Source: Asterionellopsis glacialis
Lineage: Eukaryota; Bacillariophyta; Plagiogrammaphyceae; Rhaphoneidales; Asterionellopsidaceae
Assembly: GCA_014885115.2 (NCBI GenBank)
Contig: WKLE02001577.1
Location: forward strand, 1 to 23,896
DNA length: 23,896 nt
Reading direction: 5' to 3'
Shown: in pieces, positions 18,441 to 23,896 of the stretch
Layout: the number at the start of each line of letters is the position of its first letter
How positions within the stretch are numbered: the stretch's first letter is position 1
Program-made: the position numbers and the translations under genes
The notes under the pieces: model-generated
Told to the model about the DNA's origin: nothing
Database searches by the model: none
What the model saw: the letters and a program-made list of their open reading frames with translations, nothing else

Positions 18441-19955
18441 ATGATCGAGTACACTTCAAAAATTTGGTTTATTCTTATTGGGATGGTCATTACTGGTGCT
18501 GGAAGGAGTGTCGCTGTGAAATTATTTTACCAGCTTGGGTTTGAAAGCGCATTATTTGTCACAATATTATATCTTCTAGGCCAGTCGTTCGCTCTGATCG
18601 TTCATTATCTTACCTTGCAAATCAAAGAGCAGAGCAACATGGATAAAAAAAGAGAAAGTGAAGAATTGGACAAAGTTGCAGATCCAGCTGGTCAAAGTCT
18701 TGGGAAAACAGTCACATCTTTCTTACCGGACGTTGATCTGCTAGAAGTTGGTGAAGGCCAACAAACCCACCAAATAAACAATAAACAACTTCAAAAAGAG
18801 GATTATACTCGGTCAATGACAATTGAAAGTACAGACTCTGAGGCAAATCCTAATTGCATACCTGTATTACATAATTGTGAAAATTACAAATCTCTTCAAA
18901 AGAAAGCATGTAAACCAACAAAAATAAATCAAAACGAAAAGGATGAGATCAACAAAGTAAGTGATAGTACACATGTCTGTAATAAATCAGAGTCAACATT
19001 GCTTCGAGACTACAACCAAGCCAAGTTCCATAATGCAAGATCAATACCAGGATCTGGCCATGGCCTTAGCCTTGATTCTCATGAGGCTACAAAATTCGTA
19101 CACTATATTCCTTCTGCCCTTAAACCTATGATTCCGGCATTCTTCAACCTTTGCAACTCTTTTATGCGTTGGGCATCTCTTATCTATGTTCCTGCATCAG
19201 TTGCGGAAATGCTTATAAGTGGCTTAGAATTAGTATTAAGCGTCGTTGCGCAGAGGATCATACGAAAGAGGCTTGTTTCCAAGTGGCGTTGGATTGGAGT
19301 TGGTATTATTACCATCGGTGTTATTATTTCGGGTGTTGCAGATTCAGCGGAACTAAGCAGTGAAGATGACCCTGCCTCTGCATCCTCCGAGAAGACTGGC
19401 AACGACGAGCACAGGGGTCATCACATTGGAATCCTTCTAATCATTGGACAGTGCATAATGTCGGTATTACAAGACCTTGCCGAGGAACTTTTCATGCAAG
19501 AAACTGACTTCCCCCCAACACTTTTGTTGGGCTATGAAGGTCTCTTTGGTTTAATGTTTGCTCTTGTTTTGTACTTTCCACTTGCACCTGTATTTGGTGA
19601 AAATCCTTCGGATACAGTCAGTACACTATTCAATTCATCTTTTGAAATAGTGTATGCAGTATGTTTAACTATCTTGTTTACAATAACTGGTATCCTAAAT
19701 ATCTGGTCAACTGCTATCACTAGTTCAATGACTCGGAACGTTTGGAAAAATCTTCGTACGGCTTGTGTTTGGTTGCTTGGTCTCTTGATTTATTATTGCA
19801 GTAATGGAAATGATATTGGTGAACCTTGGTCAATTCCAGAGTCATTTGTTCTTTTGTCTGGTTTTCTGACAATGCTTACTGGTATGAAGATATACTACTA
19901 TTCAAAACCAACTTCGGTGAGTTTGACGGGTACATCCGATCAAGATGATTCGTAG
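18441..19955 (+). CDS. SLC35F6-like drug/metabolite-transporter superfamily membrane protein
   Basis: The product is 504 residues without introns. About ten hydrophobic segments are seen: roughly 8-27, 36-58, 222-252, 254-274, 283-300, 327-345, 360-383, 402-422, 434-453 and 467-487. The core IPAFFNLCNSFMRWASLIYV then PASVAEMLISGLELVLSVV followed by RKRLVSKWRWIGVGII is the pattern of the SLC35F family (helix 3, helix 4, short basic loop, GxxxI helix). The C-terminal NVWKNLRTACVWLLGLLIYY also fits SLC35F6. Family members sit in endomembranes or lysosomes; the substrate is unclear. A hydrophilic loop of about 150 residues (61-215), rich in Asn, Lys and Ser, lies between helices 2 and 3 and is much longer than in animal homologues. 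The start ATG at 18441 directly precedes helix 1. Confidence 0.8.
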   Translation: MIEYTSKIWFILIGMVITGAGRSVAVKLFYQLGFESALFVTILYLLGQSFALIVHYLTLQIKEQSNMDKKRESEELDKVADPAGQSLGKTVTSFLPDVDLLEVGEGQQTHQINNKQLQKEDYTRSMTIESTDSEANPNCIPVLHNCENYKSLQKKACKPTKINQNEKDEINKVSDSTHVCNKSESTLLRDYNQAKFHNARSIPGSGHGLSLDSHEATKFVHYIPSALKPMIPAFFNLCNSFMRWASLIYVPASVAEMLISGLELVLSVVAQRIIRKRLVSKWRWIGVGIITIGVIISGVADSAELSSEDDPASASSEKTGNDEHRGHHIGILLIIGQCIMSVLQDLAEELFMQETDFPPTLLLGYEGLFGLMFALVLYFPLAPVFGENPSDTVSTLFNSSFEIVYAVCLTILFTITGILNIWSTAITSSMTRNVWKNLRTACVWLLGLLIYYCSNGNDIGEPWSIPESFVLLSGFLTMLTGMKIYYYSKPTSVSLTGTSDQDDS

Positions 19956-20494
19956 ATGAGGTAAATAAATGTAACATAGATGAGAAGAGGGCTGTAGAAT
20001 GCATTCATGCAATGCATTTTTCGCTGTTGTGGCACCGCTTAGAAGATGGTCACAAAAAGGGCAGATATAACTGATCCGATACTGGTGCATATTTTCATCA
20101 ACGTTTGAGTCTATAATTACGAGTAGGTTTTGTAAGGTTCTGTATTGGACTAGGAATAATCATAATAATAGGTTTAAATCATATGAATAAATTACAAATA
20201 CTCGTACTTCAAAAGAAGCACATAGGTACACAAAACATGCACACAAAAGAAACTAAATGGGAATTTCTGGTTTTTATTCATTTTTTAAAATTGAAAAAAT
20301 TGCTCAAGTGGGGGCTACGAACAAAGCAAGATTTTTTCTGTGGTGATAACCATCTTTACTATTTAGGACCTCACAGCAACCCATGATGTCAGATTTTTGA
20401 TCCGTGATCTTTGTATTCGGTGCATGTGACTCACATGGTCTTAAAGGTGGCAAGACTGGCAAGAATTGGTCCACCCACAAAGACTAAATGCTTT
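19956..20494. other. intergenic, no gene seen
   Basis: This AT-rich region follows the SLC35F6-like gene and should contain its 3' UTR. The short open frames within have no protein-like features. Confidence 0.4.
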
Positions 20495-20754
20495 TGGAAA
20501 GCTAAATCATCACCTACTGCAAAATCATTCAACTGCAACGAAAACCATGAAATTGTACTTCGTGTTCATTGCTCAAATGCGGAGCTGTTGCATTCTGCTG
20601 CAAAGTCATCTACTGTACTGTATTTCCTTCCATCTGCTTGTGCGTTTGCCGAAGAGGTTTGTTACGCCGCGCACTCTGAGAGGACCATATACAGTGCGGC
20701 TGTAGAAACTATCGTAGCCAAAAGGTTTGACGTTCGGCTGTGCCGCGGGACACG
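20495..20754 (+). pseudogene. decayed duplicate of the 3' end of the nucleotidase-kinase gene
   Basis: Bases 20495-20540 match 17200-17245, inside the last coding part of the fusion gene, at 41 of 46 positions. The reading frame is kept: WKAKSSPTAKSFNCN here against WKAESTPTAASFNRN there. Two further blocks follow in the same order and orientation: 20652-20672 matches 17656-17676 (18 of 21) and 20745-20754 matches 17681-17690 (10 of 10), both from downstream of the intact gene's stop. The intervening sequence has diverged or been deleted. The 135-codon open frame across this region (20411-20818) is probably chance. An alternative is a short dispersed repeat captured by the gene end. Confidence 0.6.
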
Positions 20755-20818
20755 GAACGCCTATGCACGCGCCAAAAAAGGTTTAGTACGACGTATTTTA
20801 ACCTTTTCTCTAATCTAA

Positions 20819-21770
20819 TTATGCTCCTTCTCTTGTGGCCTTTGCATGTTCAAATAAATAATAATAATGTGTTGTGTGTGTCGTCTTTTCGTCTTGGCTT
20901 GTTGATGACTTTTTCAGAGATAGATTGACTGTGAACAGAACTCTAAAAATCAACAATGATGACTGCACCATTGACATATATGTTAAAGAAAAATGTTTTT
21001 ACCTTAGGAAAGCTTAATTGTGTTGGAGAATTGGGTGTATTTTTCGTCATTTTGAGTTAAGAGCAACAACGTGCATTTTATTACGGTGTCGATGAAACAC
21101 TACTTTTTAATTTAATCCGACCTCAGCGGTCGCAGTGCGGTCGGTTCTCGACAACCATTTTTCCCGTAAAACTTAGAAAAGAACCTTTAGAGCATCTCAA
21201 TATGCCTTCAAATTCGTATAATATGGAGACTTACAATGAATTTGATATTCAAATGCACATGAATATTTTTTGTAATTCAGCGGATGCGTTCGAGCTCATA
21301 CAATACGAGTATGATCTATCACAACGCAGAATATGTCCGTCTCTCTAGTCCTCTGTACCACAGATACCGAACGACACCAGTACCTGTACATCTTTTAGTA
21401 GTCTAGTCGATCGACCTTATTACTGAAAATGAAAACTTCTGTCCACACGCACAACATTCTGATGTGATGTAGGTTCTCTAGTCCTGGGATCCTAGTCCTA
21501 CCTGCCTGATACTGATACCAGGTAGACCTACCAGTAGGATATTATGCCATATGTGTACCAGGTACCCTAAAGTATGGTACCAGGTACACCCGCATTATTT
21601 GTGGGGCGTGCGTGTCAATGCCAGAACACAAGCGACAAGATTTGCCCCGTAAAGAATGTTCGATATCTTCTGTACAGCGCTACCCAACTCTTATATCACA
21701 TCATATCTTGCCATCGGATCCCATTGTTATCTATTCATCGACCAATAATCATCTTGGTCCGTGTCAAAGT
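20819..21770. promoter_or_regulatory. intergenic and upstream region of the 21.8 kb gene
   Basis: The region is AT-rich up to 21100. A GC-rich imperfect inverted repeat with CCGACC/GGTCGG ends lies at 21117-21144 and contains GCGGTCG twice. From about 21340 to 21600 come short TAGTCC and CAGGTAC runs with three exact TACCAGGTA copies. The frame of the downstream gene is open back to 21612, but the preferred start is 21771. Confidence 0.45.
21516..21586. repeat. TACC(A/T)GGTA motif cluster
   Basis: Exact copies lie at 21516-21524, 21556-21564 and 21578-21586, with half-sites around them. The cluster ends about 185 bases before the probable start codon of the plastid-targeted protein at 21771. 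Confidence 0.7.
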
Positions 21771-23201
21771 ATGATGCAATCCTCTGCCGTCAAACATGGT
21801 GGCATCACTTCTTGTTGCGCTATAGTTGTAAGCCTCCCCATGCTTTTGATGTCAACTTGTTACTTTTCTTCCGTTGTTGATGCTTTCTCGTCACCTTTGT
21901 TGTACAATCATTTCTCGACGAGGAAGCTTGTTGTGTCTCTACCCATCATCAAGACGACAACTTCAAAGAAATCAACAACAATAGCACCAGCATCATCCGC
22001 ATTACTATCTTCATCATCTTCTGACGACGACGAAACGAAGGCCAATGAAAATGATAACGACAAGTATTACGATGGACAACAATGGGTACTTCCAAATGAT
22101 TTTCGTACATTTTTAAATCAATGTTCTATCCAATCCTTTATGTTTACGGTAGCGAGTATGAGAGATCCTGAAACAACCTTGTGGATGGAACAATTCACTA
22201 AACCTAATATTGCAGCTTCTCAATTTGATTTGTTTGATGAACGAAATTGGGAATCTGGATCCTACGAAGCTGTTGACAATGATGGTGATAATGGTGGTGT
22301 AGAACAAGGAGAAGGATCCAACGATAAACCACAGCGACCGCCAACCATTACAATGTTACGATACCATGGATTAGCAGCTATTGATACAGAACTATTCCCC
22401 ACATGGGATACATATTTTAAAAAAATGTTACAGGAAGAAAAGGAAGTATATGAAGTTGAATCAGGACGGCCACATATTCCTGATTATACCATGGAAATTG
22501 ATCCAGCATCCTTGTGTGCACGTCTCTTATCTGTTCGAAATCAAATTGCGAATGAATGGAAGAATGATTTGAGTGTGCTTGCTCGTATGGGTGAATGGAC
22601 CTTGGAATCCTATTGGGATAACGTAAGAAGTCAAAAAGATACGACGGAGAAGAAAAGTGGAGCCACTGGCCCACCACGAGGTGGGTCTGGTAAGATTGGC
22701 ATTGACCGACAAAATCTTTCATTTTTGGAACGGAATCCAGATGAAGAAAGTAATTTTTATTTGCCATCACCGCTGCGGAAGGGTAATTTTGATTTGTTAA
22801 CCTTGTACACGACTCAAGAAGCAATTCATCGTGTCTTGAATGATCAAGAACGCCAATCGAATGTCGAACAATTAGTAAGTAATGAATTCCTTCGTAACTT
22901 TTATGAAGAGCGGATTACATCACACTTTGCAGGACTTCAACGGTATGGACGCGCCGATGACTTTTTAGAGGAATTGTTACTCTCTACACCTACTATGGTT
23001 CAAGTTGAAGAGGGTGTAACAGGTTTGATTGACCCTATCCATATTGCAACTCTTATTTTAAAGGAACGAGAAAAGGTAGCCACAGAATGGCAACAAATTG
23101 CAAAAGAATCTCCCAATGAACATATGGATATTCAAAAAGCTATGCTGAATAAAATGATGGGAAAGACAGAAATCACTCAAGACGAAAAAAGTTTTGAATA
23201 A
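21771..23201 (+). CDS. plastid-targeted protein of unknown function
   Basis: The product is 476 residues from the ATG at 21771. The frame is open from an ATG at 21612, but those 53 extra residues would bury the signal peptide. From 21771 a hydrophobic signal (about 12-38) ends in VVDAFSSPLL (Phe 39), the motif of diatom plastid import. A basic, Ser/Thr-rich transit-like stretch follows (47-70). The mature protein begins with a D/E/N-rich linker, then YYDGQQWVLPNDFRTFLNQC. It is soluble, mostly helical in character and acidic, with conserved-looking segments such as ITMLRYHGLAAIDTELFPTW, NEFLRNFYEERITSHFAGLQ and REKVATEWQQIAKESP. I do not recognise a domain or catalytic motif. It is probably a stroma protein specific to algae of this lineage. 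Confidence 0.75.
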   Translation: MMQSSAVKHGGITSCCAIVVSLPMLLMSTCYFSSVVDAFSSPLLYNHFSTRKLVVSLPIIKTTTSKKSTTIAPASSALLSSSSSDDDETKANENDNDKYYDGQQWVLPNDFRTFLNQCSIQSFMFTVASMRDPETTLWMEQFTKPNIAASQFDLFDERNWESGSYEAVDNDGDNGGVEQGEGSNDKPQRPPTITMLRYHGLAAIDTELFPTWDTYFKKMLQEEKEVYEVESGRPHIPDYTMEIDPASLCARLLSVRNQIANEWKNDLSVLARMGEWTLESYWDNVRSQKDTTEKKSGATGPPRGGSGKIGIDRQNLSFLERNPDEESNFYLPSPLRKGNFDLLTLYTTQEAIHRVLNDQERQSNVEQLVSNEFLRNFYEERITSHFAGLQRYGRADDFLEELLLSTPTMVQVEEGVTGLIDPIHIATLILKEREKVATEWQQIAKESPNEHMDIQKAMLNKMMGKTEITQDEKSFE

Positions 23202-23341
23202 AAATATATTATAGATAACTCTATAAATAATTTTTGATACATTTGGTACCCAACTTCGTGTTTGACCTTATAAACTCACCCCCAAACCATCTAGTTTACG
23301 TCGTTGACTCCCAGAAATTTCTACACGTACTTGTCTCATGA

Positions 23342-23876
23342 ATGACCGTACCACTATTCGAGGAAGTCACAGTTGGTCCTTATTGCCTCGACGAACAGGA
23401 TAATGGTAACTTTCGAGTTCTGAAGGGAGGATGTGGTATGAACTTATTTATCATACTCAAGCTAGTTTTCCCATGAGAGTGGTGATTATTATACAAGGCT
23501 CCAGGGAGATGGTAACCTTGTAACACGAAGGAGAACACGTTCGGATTCAATGAATGTTGTATGGAATTCAAAGAAAAGTGACAATCCTCCATCAGATTGG
23601 TTCTTGTTTTTTTCCAGTAATGAATGCAAGATATACATTTATAAAGGGACAGCACATAACCCTGTCGGGGATCCACTGTGGTGCGATGACACAAACAACG
23701 GGTGTGGCGGTACAGACCAACCTTCTTGGTGGTATGGCATTGATGGAATTCACTTCAATTGTAAATGGTATGGATACGAACCAGAATATTGTGATTGGTT
23801 TGATAATGACAACATTTATAAAAATTTCGGTGTAACCGCCAGCAAGGCCTGTTGTGTGTGTGAAGAAGGTGTTTGA
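23342..23876 (+). pseudogene. B-lectin-like gene with broken reading frame
   Basis: Two frames carry pieces of bulb-type (B-lectin) repeats. The first (23342-23437) reads CLDEQDNGNFRVLKG. The second, open from 23466 to the TGA at 23874-23876, reads ESGDYYTRLQGDGNLVT, NVVWNS, then CKIYIYKGT and a Cys-rich end with YCDWFDNDN and TASKACCVCEEGV. The motifs QxDxGNxxV and VVW mark mannose-binding lectin repeats; the ACCVC ending is common in diatom secreted proteins. The two frames differ, a stop (TAG 23463) lies between them, and no GT-AG pair joins them without losing motif residues. No signal peptide precedes 23342. This looks like a 5'-truncated, frameshifted gene. An internal ATG at 23550 would encode 108 residues but starts inside the lectin domain. 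Confidence 0.55.
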
Positions 23877-23896
23877 TAAGATGTTTCTATAATATG

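Noticed and set aside
20411..20818. 135-codon open frame as a functional gene
   Set aside because: Only about 15 residues resemble the kinase end, the rest is unlike it, and no catalytic motifs are present; better read as gene debris.
1..23896. CRISPR arrays, rRNA genes or standard tRNA genes
   Set aside because: No regularly spaced repeats with unique spacers, no rRNA-like conserved blocks, and no full cloverleaf were seen; the genome is eukaryotic in style.

Overview
The window looks like nuclear DNA of a diatom. Coding density is low and introns are few and short: two are supported, of 92 and 136 bases, both GT-AG. At least three predicted proteins begin with a signal peptide that ends in the small-residue plus Phe context ('ASAFAP'-type motif) used for import into secondary plastids. 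No operons or bacterial features are present. I do not assign a genus.

Layout, left to right. At 1-201 (minus) is the 5' end of a gene for a short secreted protein, cut by the window edge. From 202 to 3593 there is no convincing gene; this stretch holds repeat material: an inverted repeat at 904-992, a possible 1.9 kb terminal-inverted-repeat element at 1196-3090, a tRNA-like or SINE-like module at 1915-1970, and a perfect 14-base inverted repeat at 3083-3243. Then come LSG1, a ribosome-export GTPase (3594-5891, +), a putative plastid/thylakoid-lumen aspartyl protease-like protein (6503-7954, +), and a METTL13-type methyltransferase (8870-9625, -). Next are a plastid-type lysophosphatidate acyltransferase with one intron (10470-11635, +) and, convergent with it, a GPI-type surface periplasmic-binding-protein homologue with one intron (11908-13486, -). 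A phosphatase-kinase fusion follows: a 3'(2'),5'-bisphosphate nucleotidase domain joined to a CHK/EcKinase-type small-molecule kinase domain (14758-17337, +). Then an SLC35F6-like membrane transporter (18441-19955, +), decayed copies of the 3' end of the fusion gene (20495-20754), a plastid-targeted protein of unknown function (21771-23201, +), and a broken B-lectin-like gene (23342-23876, +).

The genes do not form one pathway. Shared themes are plastid function (protease-like, acyltransferase and unknown protein) and general housekeeping (ribosome export, protein methylation, PAP removal). The two most interesting proteins are the nucleotidase-kinase fusion and the surface binding protein, which may take up a scarce nutrient such as cobalamin or chelated iron.

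The most striking non-coding signal is a near-palindromic 9-mer, TACC(A/T)GGTA. I found it 13 times, all in intergenic DNA and nearly all in three tight clusters (9.88-9.95, 13.82-14.18 and 21.52-21.59 kb). Two clusters lie between divergently transcribed genes and the third lies just upstream of the 21.8 kb gene. Other structural signals are a recent 82-base tandem duplication upstream of the transporter and an 11-bp perfect hairpin downstream of the fusion gene.
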